Shown here: positions 10,577 to 23,256 of the stretch, one piece after another | Layout: each line of letters opens with the position of its first letter | Position numbering within the stretch: the stretch's first letter is position 1 | NCBI GenBank assembly: GCA_021292105.1 | Contig: CM037874.1 | Location: 17,950,887-18,014,886, forward strand | Origin: Anadara kagoshimensis | Taxonomy: Eukaryota > Mollusca > Bivalvia > Arcoida > Arcidae | Reading direction: 5' to 3' | Length of the DNA stretch: 64,000 bases | The notes under the pieces: generated by a model | Databases searched by the model: none | What the model saw: the letters and a program-made list of their open reading frames with translations, nothing else | Told to the model about the DNA's origin: nothing | Position numbers and translations under genes: made by a program

Positions 10577-12294
10577 GTAGTTTCCCTTGATGTGTCGTCT
10601 GTATTTCCTACCTAAAGAAGGATAACCGTTCGAGTATAATTATGTACGTTATGTCTGTCAAAATAGGATTATAATTTACATGACCTTAGCGAAAAAGAAG
10701 TGAACTACAGTAGGCTTTTTTTTCTTCGAAAATCATTGTTTCATGGTCATAGCTCTCCAAAAAAGTAGGTAAAGAAAAAAGTTTAATGCAGGAAATTTTG
10801 AGCTCATTAGCAGTATACTTCCTTAAGTAAGTCCAGGCGATGATGATAAAAATGACAAAACGAGAAAAACACACATGAGAACCACTGATAATAATGTTTA
10901 CTGACTTTTGGCGTGCAGTAGCGTTAATGTCCAGTCGTGTTGTTGTAGTACTGCTAAAGAGTCATTAACCAGAAATCGGAGTGTCCGGAGAAACCAACAA
11001 CCGCCGACTATCAACTTGGTCATTATTCCAGATAAGATAAAATACAATTGATTGCTTGATTGATTGGGGATTTACGTTACAGTCAAGACTATTTCACCTA
11101 TATCAAGACATCACCACCTATTGGCGGAGTGGCAGAAATTTTGACCTTTGCACGTCTGCCTTGACACGGGGCATCGTATTTTAAGGTCTCTTCCAAAGGA
11201 CCTCGTGACTTTCATTTCTAAATGCCGAGATATTGACGAAACAGTCAATACCTATTTTTAAATCTTGGTCAGACCCGACCAGGTTTCGAATCTACGACCT
11301 CCTACATACTGAGCGAGCACTTTGCCAACTCAGCTACCGTTGTTGTCCAGATAAAATCAAGGCATATACATACAATAATAAGTATCTTATTGTAGCTTAG
11401 AAGTACAATCTATGTATACCATGCATCGATATGCCGAAAGCTTTTGAACTATATCTCCTTCAGTTGATTACCAGCAATTAAAAAGCAAGTCCTGCTTCAT
11501 ATTTTAACACGTACCTCAGTTATATATAACACTAATGGTTGCATTTATAGTTTTATTACAAAATCGTTGACTTCTAAACTGCAGCTTATGGTGTATAATT
11601 ACGCTATGGTAGAGCTTGTTCCCACTTCATGAACCGTTTATCTAACGAAACAAGCTGCTAAAAAAAATTGTTGACACAGGTATATTGTACGCCAGGCCTA
11701 TCAAGGAGCTCAAACTTTTTTTATGCCCATCATCACAATATTTTTGATAAGTATAATATCTCGAACATCTGTATCAAAATAATCCTGAATACATTCGACG
11801 TTCCATAGCCCCATGATACTTGTAGTCTCAATTGTGATTTCATATGTAGTGGACATAGCTAGCTAAACAGACGGTGATTACCATTTTCCGGAACACTCGG
11901 TGTCAGTGGTTAAATGAAGTCAACTAGATTCTTTGTTTTTCGTCTTTTTTTCTTTTCTTTATCATTACATTGTATATGGATTCGTATTGTGATAAACATT
12001 GACTGGTGTGTTTGTTGTTTATTATGATTGCCATAACAGGTTAATTTATTTATTCAATGAAATCTGTTTTTAATATAGAAAAAAAACAAAACAAATAAAT
12101 TATCTCAATTGGAAAATCTCAAATTAAAATGCCAAGCTGGTATTTTTCTATATATTTGTATATGTATGGCATTTTCTCCATTATAGTGAGATTAAAATAT
12201 CACGTTACTATAGCGATAAACACAAAACAAGGATTTACATCAGATCAAAATAAGCAGGTATATAAAATATATAAAAAGTCGTCTCTTAATATTA
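10577..12294. other. Spacer between the two dehydrogenase copies
   Basis: No gene is seen. It holds one reverse SINE of family B (11050-11345, listed separately). The rest is AT-rich DNA without clear signals. The promoter of the intact dehydrogenase should lie just above 10577. Confidence 0.35.
11050..11345 (-). mobile_element. tRNA-derived SINE, family B, reverse copy
   Basis: On the minus strand it opens with a tRNA-like head (GGTAGCTGAGTTGGC then GAGCACTCGC-like and a B-box near GGTTTCGAATC in reverse). It continues through the family body and ends near 11050. It matches the copies at 8145 and 42103 over most of its length. Confidence 0.6.
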
Positions 12295-13384
12295 TCACCA
12301 TGGAATCAATTTTCCTGCATAATCAAACATAAGTCCGTTTGACTGTTCATTTAGTCCGGCCATGACTTGCATAAGTCCTTGAACACACGTTGTTGTGTCA
12401 ATCAGAGCATTAGGACCACCCATATCTGTTTGTACCCAACCAGGATGGAGTACAGATGCTAATATCCCATAATCCTTCAGGTCAACACTTAGAGACTTTG
12501 TCAAAATATTCAAAGCTACCTGTTAAAGGAAAGAAAAATAGTAAATGAAATACGAAGGTTACGGTAGTATGGCCAGGCCAACTGTGGGGAATTAGCTAAG
12601 CCCGGCCACAGACACAAATGTGCATGCCATTCCTAGGGAACGATGCACTGGACTGCATCCATTTTAAATGATGCAATGTATAACTGTAATAATAATCACT
12701 AAGCCTCCTTTACATTTTCTGCTATCTCTTTATTCATGCATAAGCTTGGTCTATCTAGACCTAACTGGTCCTGTCTGATTTACATTTAAATATACATTTC
12801 TTATATATATCCAGTATGTTGACAACCAGAAAACGTGAAAAATGGTTCCAATAACAATCATTATCCTTTGATGTTCTTTTCAATGCATAATATTTTTGAC
12901 ACTTTCAAAAGGATAAATAAATAAGTAAAAATAAAACATAAATAATTGAGATTAATGTGATAATGCCTAAAGGTCATTACAATGCACGTTGACACAATAG
13001 CTTCTACCCCTAAATGCCCATTTATCATAAAATTACATAAGGTTAAATTTGCTTAATTTCATAGGAAACAAACTTTGTTCTGACATGTGATTTTACTAAT
13101 TTCCTGCTTAATTGAGATTTACAAAATCAGACTAAAAGGATAACTAGACAGGTGTTTATAAATCTTAAGTATGACTTATACCAATGAGTTGTTTTCATTG
13201 CTGATTAACATTAATTATGTAGGGAAATAAAACATTTAATTCAAAATAAATATCTAACACTTTATATATCTAAAGTTTATATTAAAAATACTTATAATTT
13301 CTGACGTAAAATATTTTTTATTCAAAATGTTGAACATATTTTCATATTCAAAAATGTCGAAATTTAGTCTATGATAGTAGGTTA

Positions 13385-13702
13385 TGTTAAATGTTGCTTC
13401 TAACGTCGCATCAGCAATTTTTCAGCTATTCGCGACGAGAACTATTTTATTAATCTATGAAAAAAATTCGTGTATGCATAAGACGTGCGAGTGTGTTTTA
13501 TGATCTGCCTTGTACCAAGGCGCACTCAGTGCGACTTTAAGGTGCTAGCTCACCGAGTCACTGACACCGGGTAAACCAGTAAAAGCCAACAGTAAGGAAA
13601 TTTCACGATTTCACCTCCCCTTATGTGGTCTGAGCGGGATTCGAACTCATAGCGGTGAGAGACCCTGGATTAGACTGGTCCCATTATGTCACCGCGGCCT
13701 CC
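13385..13702 (-). mobile_element. tRNA-derived SINE, family A, copy 2
   Basis: Same layout as the copy at 1135. The minus strand begins GGAGGCCGCGGTGACATAAT, has a B-box-like GTTCGAATCCCGCTC, and ends in the AAATTGCTGATGCGACGTT-like body. It lies in the last intron of the dehydrogenase pseudogene. Confidence 0.65.
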
Positions 13703-15124
13703 AAGTGAAATACGAACTAAACTAATACAACATTAATATTTTTCTGTATAGATTGTCTCAAAAATACTAAATAAAAAAATGCCAATCAATGTTCAAATCA
13801 AAACCCAAAAGCAAAGGAAAAACTTTGAAACTGAAAAAAATGAACAGGTGAATTAAAGTCGAAAATATTAATGTAAGCAATCCTTGTTTTTCAAGCTACA
13901 CATGCCACATGTGAAATTGAACATTTATTGGGAGAAAACTTTATGAAACTATGTCGTTGTCGTGCGTGTGAAAATTAATACTATTAGGTCCCAAAGTAAT
14001 TACAAAATGTTGTGGTATTTACTGATAAACAAAAACAACAAAATTACACCCCTCAGGAATTATTTGCGCACGTACCTTTGAGCATCTGTATGGATACAGA
14101 CGTCCACTAGAGTTATCTGCTATAGAGCCAACTTATGATAGCTGCTCGGTTACAACTAAACTCTGAAGTCTGTGTCTTACTTGCCGCTCTTTTTAATGCT
14201 GGGATAAAAGCCTACAATAAAACCGTAATTACTATTGTAATACAAAATATCTAAAGCCGAAAAAGAATAAACCAGTTTATATTATATTGCCACTTACATT
14301 ATGAATGTATAAAAAATTACATTAGTTATGAATGATCTAAACAGAATCGTTCTAATAGTTTTGTTGGCAAGTTGAATTTTGTTTTAGGTCGCATCAGAAT
14401 TGTTATGTATTTCTCGACTTGATAATGTTTACTTATTAAACTCGAGGATTAATCTAAACACAGGTTCATTTGGTCTGCAAGTCATGTATCTTTGTATTTT
14501 TGTTGACAGCAAAAAGTAAAACGGTTTCCTTCTACACTATCCACAATATAATCCAAACACTTTGAGCCTGTCCAGAGTCTAGAAGTATTAAAGCGTTTAT
14601 CATATATTAGCTATTCCCAGGTACATACAGAACATTTCAGCAATTGCAAACCTCAGGAAAGAAAAAAATGACGTTCATCATAAAACAATGATATTGCTAT
14701 TTGGATAAAAGTTTATGAAAAATTACTTGTCTGAAAAAAAACATTTTCGCGCTAGGAAGTGCCGAACATTGGAGTCCAAAAAAAGATGCGAGACGAACTT
14801 TTAATGTGTATATAAAGACAATTTAACTGTTAGATTAATAACAAACTAGACACGATCATTACCAGTCCCGTAGTGGTCCAAAGTGAAACTGTAGACTTGC
14901 GGATCACAGTGTCTTTCCTTGTCTAGATTCAAATACCTATTGCGTAGATCCTAGTACTAGTGTAAAAACATATTTCCGGTTCGCTTGCCAAAGGTAATAT
15001 TCTTTGTTATTCTGGTGTATTTTCTACCATCAAAAGAATTCAATATCTCGACATAAGCGAAAAAACTATTGACCAGAGCCTTAAACAATATTACCCGACC
15101 CTTCTCGCTTATCGCTGCTCCTTA

Positions 15125-15324
15125 TACACAGCGCAGACTTGTCGAAAGGTTAACACTGAGGTCATAAAATTAAAGCTCGGTTGCCGAGTGAATGAGATAG
15201 GGATATAGCTACTGGCCAAAACATGCCGAAAGGTTATGCAGATAAAGCTAACAAAGGAACAGATGAGCCGGAATTATAAGCTGTAGGCTTAGTGGTAAAC
15301 TTTCGACAGGTCTGCACTGTATAC
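15125..15324. mobile_element. MITE, CAGACCTGTCGAAA family, copy 1
   Basis: Inverted ends of about 28 bp: GCGCAGACTTGTCGAAAGGTT on the left against the complement of CTTTCGACAGGTCTGCACTG on the right. TATAC(A) flanks both sides. Relatives are at 36171-36402 and 55606-55805, and a single end lies near 24440. No coding capacity. Confidence 0.7.
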
Positions 15325-15606
15325 ACAAGAATATTTACAATATGACTGTATCTCTCTTCGATGAAACATACAGAAGCAATTGTATTGCAATTCCCGTTGA
15401 AAGACAATAGGATCGTTACCCTTGATGTGTATCAATTTTCCCGCAATATCACGTCATGTCCCACACAGAGGGTCACGTGATCATGTGAGATACGCTGATC
15501 TCCAATGGCTAAAAACCCTATATCACACAAGCAGATATGGAAAAAATGTCGCCAAGGTACAAAATATTTATCAAAAGAAAGAATTGTAAATGTAAGAAAT
15601 GACATT

Positions 15607-15739
15607 CTGATCATGGTATTTCAAGGGGTATTGCAAAATAGTGTGGCGCGTGCCAAAGTCAAAATGAAGGGCTTTGCCCCTTCATCAAATTTTGCATGCG
15701 CCACACTAGCTTGCATTACCATTAAAATACCATGGCCAG
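15607..15739. repeat. Hairpin element next to pseudogene exon 3
   Basis: Two arms of roughly 55-60 bp with a very short loop near 15670. Outer ends are CTGATCATGGTATTT and AAATACCATGGCCAG; inner parts share GTGTGGCGCG and CGCCACAC. The right end stops about 40 bp from the splice donor of exon 3 in the broken dehydrogenase. Confidence 0.7.
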
Positions 15740-16130
15740 AATGCCATTTAACTGAACACTGTCCTACAAAATATACTTTACCTTCGTAAGCATCAGAGGA
15801 GCAACTGTATTAATTTTATAAACTTCCATCATTGATTCCGCTGTGACATCATCAATATTATCTCGGGCTAGCACACCAGCGTTGTTAATTAGCATATTTA
15901 GCCCATCACCTTGCAATTTTTCGTCCACTTGGTTACTAACAGTTTCAAAAGAATCGAGATCATTCATATCTGTAAAAAAAATACTCAAATATACATGTAT
16001 TGCACTATGTATAATTCCATATAAACTGAACCCATAAACGTCCCCATTAAACACTGAGTTGTAAAGGTCATTTTATTGGTTTTGTTCCGTTAGTAAATTG
16101 TGTTGCACAATCAAACACCAACTTACCGGT

Positions 16131-16385
16131 CCACGTCCAAATCACAATTCAAAAAGCAATATAAAAACTTTGTAAACTGACTAATCTAGCTATATACGTG
16201 GCCTAAACGAGGATATGAGTTTGGTGGAAGGAAAATTCCTCTTATCAGCTACATATATCCATTAAGGGTAAAATCAAAATTAACTGAGAAAGGAACATGG
16301 AATTATGCAACCTCGAATATATCCAGGACAATTCTGGATAAAGACTTCATACATTATATCAACAACATTGTAAGAACAGTCATAG
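16131..16385 (+). repeat. Dispersed repeat, family C, copy 1
   Basis: Shares the family order: a GTCCAAATCACAATTC-like start, an AAGCAATATAAAAACTTTG block, GGAACATGGAATTATG, an ATATATCCAGGA block and a CAACAACATTGT end. Other copies are at 35270, 42374, 47095, 54475 and 62455. It could be a SINE body without a preserved promoter, or a MITE. Confidence 0.55.
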
Positions 16386-18065
16386 TAATTTATATATTGT
16401 ATACATTTGAATTACTTTACATGAGTCAAAACTACAGCTTTATTCCACAAAATCAGCTGCAGATTATTTATTATAGCCGTAAAAACTCCAAAGCATTTCG
16501 TCTTGAAAAGCATAGCCATGAGACAAATGTAGTAAAGCCACCATATATATATCACAATTTCCTGGAAATCTATAATATATATATTTAGGCTTTCGAGTCT
16601 TTGCTTATGTGTTCCAATTATGTACTTTTTGTATGCTTGTTTCTCTTTCATTTAATTACTGATCTGAATATGAATAATGATACTTTGGCAATAGTAAATA
16701 AAGACAAAGAAGGACAAGTCAAACTAAACGAAGCATCAAGACAAAATTGGCACTAAACAAGTGTGTTTTCAGATAAACATTGGTCAACCAGTTACTTACC
16801 AAGTTTCATAATTATGATGTTTGAATTGGAATTGGCGATCGTTTGAAGGTCCTACAATATACAAGGTAGGTCATTAAGTCCAGTATCTACATTATATACA
16901 ATGCACATATCTAAACGTATTACTAAGATTACCAAAAACCAGTGCTATAAATTCTGAACAAATATTAATGTTGATGAAATGTCTGAAACTCGACCGAACC
17001 CCATTTAGTTCATATCAGTTCTATCCCTCATCGGTTGTTTGACCTACAAGGTATACATATTAAGTAATCGGTTGTCTATATCTCAAGAAACTCGCAAAAA
17101 GGACAGATTAAACGTAAAGTTAACAATGAGCTGACTCAATATTTACTTCTACAGGAAGCGTGTCCGTGAATAATCTGCATAAATATTATCTATATTTCCC
17201 ATGCATTGTTTTGTTTTGTTATTGAATTTCATGAATTTCAGTATGTAGTATTAAAGAAAAGGTAACATAGAAATTATAACTGCAACTGTATCTGAAAATT
17301 AGTGTTAATTTTAGATACATTTCTAGTAACGACTTGTATTCTTTATGTAATTTGTAAGACACAGAACTTTACACATATTCTTGACACACTTGCTGAAGAC
17401 TTTTTCTGTAAACTACATGTATATCACCTAGGAAAGAAACTGTGGTTGATGAGCAATATTTGTCTGTTCGCTTGACTTTAAACTTAAATACTTAATATGA
17501 ACTAGTGGATTTATTTCTAGGGATCACCGTCATGAGTGCTTATTCGTCTGCATAATGCGCACATAATCATGCATATTTAAAATTAACTACCAATCTTAAC
17601 ACTAGACAGGTATTTGATAGAGCCTCCTAATAAATTGACTACAGGATATGTATATACATAATTTTGACCTACATGTATTGTATAGGCATACCTTTGCTTT
17701 GTCTGGATCCCTGCATGCAGCAAATACATATTTTGGTGGTAACTGTAGTTTCATAAACTGTTTTATTAATTCTAGTCCAACCAGTAATAAACACTGCTGC
17801 TGGACTCAACATTCTGCAGCTTGTTGTGTCGTCTTCTCGATTTAAATGTATTTCCCACTTATTCCGGGAGAACCGGAATGACCTAAATAGAAATTATGAT
17901 TGCTGAGCCATCTAATGCAATGTATTATTGCACTCTTAAAAGTCATATAACAATTACTTTTTAAACGCGAGGGTTATTATCACAGGAGCTCGTAATTAAA
18001 TCACCGTTTTATTATCCAACACCCAATTAAAAGATAAAGACCAGACACTCATCGGGGGTTGGGAG

Positions 18066-18704
18066 GTGGGTGGGTGGATAACTTGTGACAATACATATTT
18101 GGCGTCCGATAGTTTTAATTACACGCGACGGATGTACATGTACCTAGCATGTTGTAAAAATTTAACAAAACTTAAATATTATTGTATATTAAAAAATAAT
18201 TTTTGTTTCTCAGAATATTCAAATATTGTAACAGAAACCAAGTATAGAATTTCACTAACAAGATTACGTGTTGGTGCACACAGTTTAGTTGCAGAACAGG
18301 GTAGATATGACGGTAATGATGTGTCTAATATAATGTATAAATTATGTAATATGCAAGTAATTGAAGACGAATACCACTTTGTCATGGTTTGTCCAATCTA
18401 TAGGGATATTAGAATAAAATATTTAGATAATTATTTTTGCCATTGGCCAAACGTAAACAAATTTTCTATTCTTATGTCGGGTAATTTAAGTAAAAGAAAA
18501 CTGGTCAGATTTGCTAAATATTTATATATTTCATTTAAAAGGCGTGAAAGTTTATTATAATCAACTGTGGTCTTTCCATATTATTTTTTGTACATGTACT
18601 ATTTTCTATTGTTTCGAAATATCATTGTCATAATGTGTCATGCCATCTATTAATTATTTTTGTAATAATGCTATAAGTATATTGTATACTTTATGCAAAT
18701 AAAG
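18066..18704 (+). pseudogene. 3' end of a non-LTR retrotransposon (LINE)
   Basis: An open frame to 18560 ends in a pattern typical of the C-terminus of animal LINE ORF2 proteins: TRLRVGAHSL, then a basic or charged stretch, a Cys-containing CNMQVIEDEYHF and CPIYRDIR, then a basic tail. The reverse transcriptase and endonuclease are absent, so this copy is 5'-truncated. The 3' untranslated part carries an AAATAAAGATA motif immediately before the TTAC repeat tail. It lies just upstream of the broken dehydrogenase on the opposite strand. Family assignment beyond LINE is uncertain; many mollusc CR1/L2- or jockey-like lineages end like this. Confidence 0.75.
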
Positions 18705-18742
18705 ATACTTACTTACTTACTTACTTATTACTTACTTACTTA

Positions 18743-18828
<86 letters not shown>

Positions 18829-18835
18829 TTACTTA

Positions 18836-18866
<31 letters not shown>

Positions 18867-18911
18867 TTACTTACTTACTTACTTACTACTTACTTACTTA
18901 CTTACTTACTT

Positions 18912-18987
<76 letters not shown>

Positions 18988-19060
18988 TACTTACTTACTT
19001 ACTTACTTACTTAATTACTTACTTACTCACTCACTCACTCACTCACTCACTCACTCACTG

Positions 19061-19103
<43 letters not shown>

Positions 19104-19112
19104 ACTTACTTA
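18705..19112 (+). repeat. TTAC-type microsatellite, LINE tail
   Basis: About 400 bp of CTTA/TTAC tetranucleotide repeat. It contains interruptions (TATTAC, TTTTAC) and an ACTC-rich sub-block near 19025-19058. It starts directly at the LINE 3' end and is best read as an expanded LINE tail. Confidence 0.9.
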
Positions 19113-19856
19113 CCTAATTAAACAGGAGGTGCTTACCCTTCCGAAGTACAGGCATTGATTTTCTAGTTAAAGTTCGTATACGAACGTGTTTAACTAAATT
19201 TGCCAGTTTACAATTTTTCCGCTGTTTTTGGAATTTGATTCAAAAATGGATTAACTAGTATGTGCGTTTTTGATATGTATAAAGTTTTTTGTGGTTTTTT
19301 TTTCGGACTAAAATATTCATGAAATCCTAGTGTAAAAAAAGTTTTTGGGACAAGTTTCTAACTTGCTTTGGCATTGTGGATTTTACATTGGTTGATGCAA
19401 TGTATGTTTGTTTATTTATTAAACGACTTTCATTGTGGATACTCGGTGCAGCATGACGTAAAGCACCAGCTTTCAGACAAGTACCTCTCACTATAGGTTC
19501 GAATCTGGCTCAAGTAGCTGATCCTAGTGTGAAAAAGTTTTAGTTCACTTGCATTATGTTGGCAGGCGTCTCTCGAGTCATCAGCCATCCACTATACCAT
19601 CCTCCATCCCAAAAATGTCTGTACCGATATATAAGTAAAGTGTGCCTGGGGCGTAATCATACAATATTCTACCCTCTACTAAACGCAAAGCAGCAAATGC
19701 TATGTCGTTACTATATTCCTTACATAATATCTCCAAATTCCAAATGTTTTATTTTTAAATATTTGCCATCACATTGTTTTTGCTTCAATGCAGTGTTTGA
19801 CTTCGATTCTACTTCATGACTCGATGCAGTTAAATGGAGCACGCGAGTTTATTCTA

Positions 19857-22800
19857 TGTCAATTGACGGGTCGCTGACCACGCCCACAATGTTCCGACAA
19901 AGGCCTGGCATGCTTGAATTACACGTAAAACAGGGGAAACGCCAACCCGGCCAACGCATTGATTCATTAAACAAGTTTGCACGCGCAGAAGGGGTGAAAA
20001 AATGGCCAAAAACGGCTTACACTCGAGGCGTGGAAATAATGAAATATTTGTCTTGCCGACTGTTTTTACTGAAACACATGGCATTTTATTAAAATTTCTG
20101 AATAATTGTAATTGATTACAGGCAGATTTGCTCTAATTTGGTGGCAATTTTACCATTTAAATACCGATTGAATGCGGGACATTTGCCTAAAATCGAAAAT
20201 TATTTTTTTTGAAAAATGTGATCTCTTTCAATCATTTGCTCATGCACCAAAGATGTTTTAATATGAATGGAAAGAACTTTTTCCCGTGTTTATTTTGATG
20301 TATAATTCGACCGTTAAATTTTCTGGTACAAAAAACGTACAAGTTTTAAAGTCGAAAAAATCGATGAAAATGTCGGATATGTGATCATGGGTCGGTCCCT
20401 TTTCCGGCTCATTTGACCCATAAATAATGCAACGGCAGCTTCCTCATGGTACACCATGTGTAAATTTGATAGTCCAGAGACGCTGTTTGGATTTATTTGC
20501 TGGAATAAAGTAAGTTTTACCATTTAAATAGTAATTTTCTTCACACTTCAAGCCGATTTTGCCGGAAATTTGGGTCTACTTTCAGGCAGCCATCTTACAA
20601 AAGTGCCGTCACCGCCTCAAAGTTATTTTTTGCATTCCCGAATGATCCTTTTGTATTTTGTACATGGTAGTCATGGTTTTTACACCATATAATATAACAT
20701 GCAGGATTAATGTGTGGTACCACTAAATATATGAAGTTTGCATGGATACCAATACACTGGCCTGCATGTACTCAGGACACATTGGCCTGTATGCTTTGTA
20801 GGCCTTCAATTTATTTGGCTGCTAAATAACATTCCACTGTCTTATTTTATTTATTTTATATTAAATACACGGGGAATGGGTTTACTCAAAATATTTTCCA
20901 TTAATATTTGACCAAGAGTGTGGATTTCTACATAAAATATTCCTTAGGTATGATACTTTGTTAAAATAAATTACAATAATATTGTAATACTATGTCAAAA
21001 TTTCAAAGAGAAAAGACCATGGTACAAAAAACGTACAAGTTTTAAATATCGAGTCGAGTTTCATGCTGATTAGGCTACAGTGATTTTTAAAGAGAAAACA
21101 GGTGCCGTCAGAAAATAGAGGTTTTTTTTGCACGTATGCGTGTCATCCAGAATTTTTTCATACATGCGTAATTTTAAGTTCATAACAAATCTGCTTCTAA
21201 TGCGTTTACACCCATAAATGCAAGTTTTACCGTTAAAATACGACACTGAATTTAGTGTACACTGAAGCTCGCGGCCATATTTGTTTTCATTGACGACGAA
21301 TGAAGGAGCTTGGTTTTTTGTTTTTTTTTCAGATATCCATACCGTATGCACCAGGTATAATATATAATATTTTGCGAAAATAAATAACAATAGTATTGTA
21401 ATGTTATGTCAAAATTTCAAAGAAAAAAATTCATGTTACAAAAAACGTACAAGTTTTAAAAATTGAGGCATGCTGATTAACAGTGATTTTCAAGAGAAAC
21501 CAGGTGCCGTCAGAAAATCGCGAATTTTTTGTAAGTATGCATGTCATCTCGGATTTTTTCATACTGCGAAATTCTAAGTTCATGACAAATCTGCTTATAA
21601 TGCGGTCACACCCATAAATGCAAACTTTACCGTTCAAACACGACACTGAATTTACTGTACACTGAAGCTCGCGGCCATTTTTGTTTTCATTGACGACGAA
21701 TGGAGGCTCTTGGTTTTTTGCTTTTTTCAGATATCTACACTTTATGCACCAGGTATAATATTTTAAGAAAATAAATAACAATAGTATTGTAATGTTATGT
21801 CAAAATTTCAAAGAAAAAAATTCATGTTACAAAAAACGTACAAGTTTTAAAAATTGAGTCATGCTGATTAACAGTGATTTTCAAGAGAAACCAGATGCCG
21901 TCAGAAAATCGCGAATTTTTTGTAAGTATGCATGTCATCTCGGATTTTTTCATACTGCGAAATTCTAAGTTCATGACAAATCTGCTTATAATGCGTTCAC
22001 ACCCATAAATGCAAACTTTACCGTTCAAACACGACACTGAATTTACTGTACACTGAAGCTCGCGGCCATTTTGTTTTCATTGACGACGAATGGAGGCTCT
22101 TGTTTTTTTGCTTTTTTTCAGATATCTACACTTTATGCACCAGGTATAATATTTTAAGAAAATACATAACAATAGTATTGTAATGTTATGTCAAAATTTC
22201 AAAGAAAAAAATTCATGTTACAAAAAACGTACAAGTTTTAAAAATTGAGTCATGCTGATTAACAGTGATTTTCAAGAGAAACCAGGTGCCGTCAGAAAAT
22301 CGCGAATTTTTTGTAAGTATGCATGTCATCTCGGATTTTTTCATACTGCGAAATTCTAAGTTCATGACAAATCTGCTTATAATGCGTTCACACCCATAAA
22401 TGCAAACTTTACCGTTCAAACACGACACTGAATTTACTGTACACTGAAGCTCGCGGCCATTTTTGTTTTCATTGACGACGAATGGAGGCTCTTGGTTTTT
22501 TGCTTTTTTCAGATATCTACACTTTATGCACCAGGTATAATATTTTAAGAAAAAAATAACAATAGTATTGTAATGTTATGTCAAAATTTCAAAGATAAAT
22601 ATTCATATTACAAAAAACGTACAAGTTTTAAAAATCGAGTTGAATTTCGTGCCGATTTTCAAGAGAAATCGGGTGCCGTTAGAAAATCGCGAATTTTTTA
22701 TAAGTATGATATGTCATCTAAGATTTTATAATACATACGAAATTTTAAGTTTATGATACATGTGCTTATATTGCGTTTTAACCCATACATGCAAATTTTA

Positions 22801-23080
22801 CCGTTAAAATACGAAACTGAATGTGACCGATTGTTTTCCGGTGTCGGACACTTGACAAAAAATAATCCCGTTTTTTCGACCGCGGAAGGTTTCAAAAAAC
22901 AAAACCGAAACACAATTTGCTCTTGGCGTTTCCCCTGAAAAGAATGAAAACTCGGCCTGAAATATACCATTTAATGACGTCACTGACACTATTACGTCAT
23001 TAATTCCGCGACGCTGCTTCGGTACTGTGATGGCGGCCTTTGTCGGAACATAGGCGTGGCCGGCGATACGTCAATTGTTC
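19857..23080. mobile_element. 3.2-kb non-autonomous element with inverted ends and internal tandem repeats
   Basis: The left end reads CAATTGACGGGTCGCTGACC and continues into CGCCCACAATGTTCCGACAAAGGCC. The right end (about 23035-23080) is its reverse complement with a few differences. A second inner inverted pair, CAGGGGAAACGCCAA at 19931-19945 and its complement at 22923-22937, confirms the symmetry. The middle is a tandem array of 390-bp units. No transposase frame is seen. Flanking TTCTATG and TTCTGTG could be a diverged target duplication, but the exact borders are not settled. The plan (inverted ends enclosing a satellite array) resembles the composite MITE/satellite elements known from bivalves. 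Confidence 0.7.
20985..22990. repeat. Tandem array of about 390-bp units
   Basis: The marker TTCATRTTACAAAAAACGT recurs at 21430, 21821, 22212 and 22602, so the period is 391, 391 and 390 bp. A more diverged unit starts near 21017, and a lone relative of the marker lies at 20330. Central units are almost identical; the outer ones are diverged, as expected for an array kept uniform from the middle. The repeated short frames on the minus strand are a by-product of repetition. Confidence 0.9.
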
Positions 23081-23256
23081 TGTGTGGGCGTGGTCTATTC
23101 AATTATCAATGGTGTTGACAGATGGAACAGTCAATTTTTGACGAGGTGGTGATAGTTGTTTTTCTTTTATGAAAAGTGTTAAAATGTCAGTTTATATACT
23201 ATGTTTATTTGAAAAAGTTACAAAGGATTGTAAATATAAGGAATAAGTGCTTTAAG

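Larger units (their letters stand above)
12295..17812 (-). pseudogene. Broken tandem copy of the short-chain dehydrogenase
   Basis: All five exons of the intact neighbour have counterparts here: 17812-17692, 16851-16800, 15969-15782, 14211-14076 and 12519-12295, with splice sites kept. Exons 2, 3 and 5 match the length of the intact copy exactly (52, 188, 225 nt) and remain open. Exon 1 is 121 nt instead of 135: a 14-bp deletion removes most of the TGxxxGIG cofactor loop and shifts the frame. Exon 4 is 136 nt instead of 150: a second 14-bp deletion falls before the AAIINMTSK-like stretch. The two deletions total 28 bp, so the frame is not restored. NNAG and the end of the fold are still readable. 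This looks like a young unprocessed pseudogene from local duplication. An allele-specific loss or assembly error is possible but would need to strike twice. Confidence 0.85.

Noticed and set aside
18693..19061. 122-codon Leu/Thr/Tyr-rich frame
   Set aside because: Translation of the TTAC microsatellite; no evidence of a gene.
21431..22428. Three nearly identical 71-116 codon frames on the minus strand
   Set aside because: They fall in the same place in each 390-bp tandem unit, so their similarity comes from DNA repetition. No domain, codon pattern or splice context supports coding.
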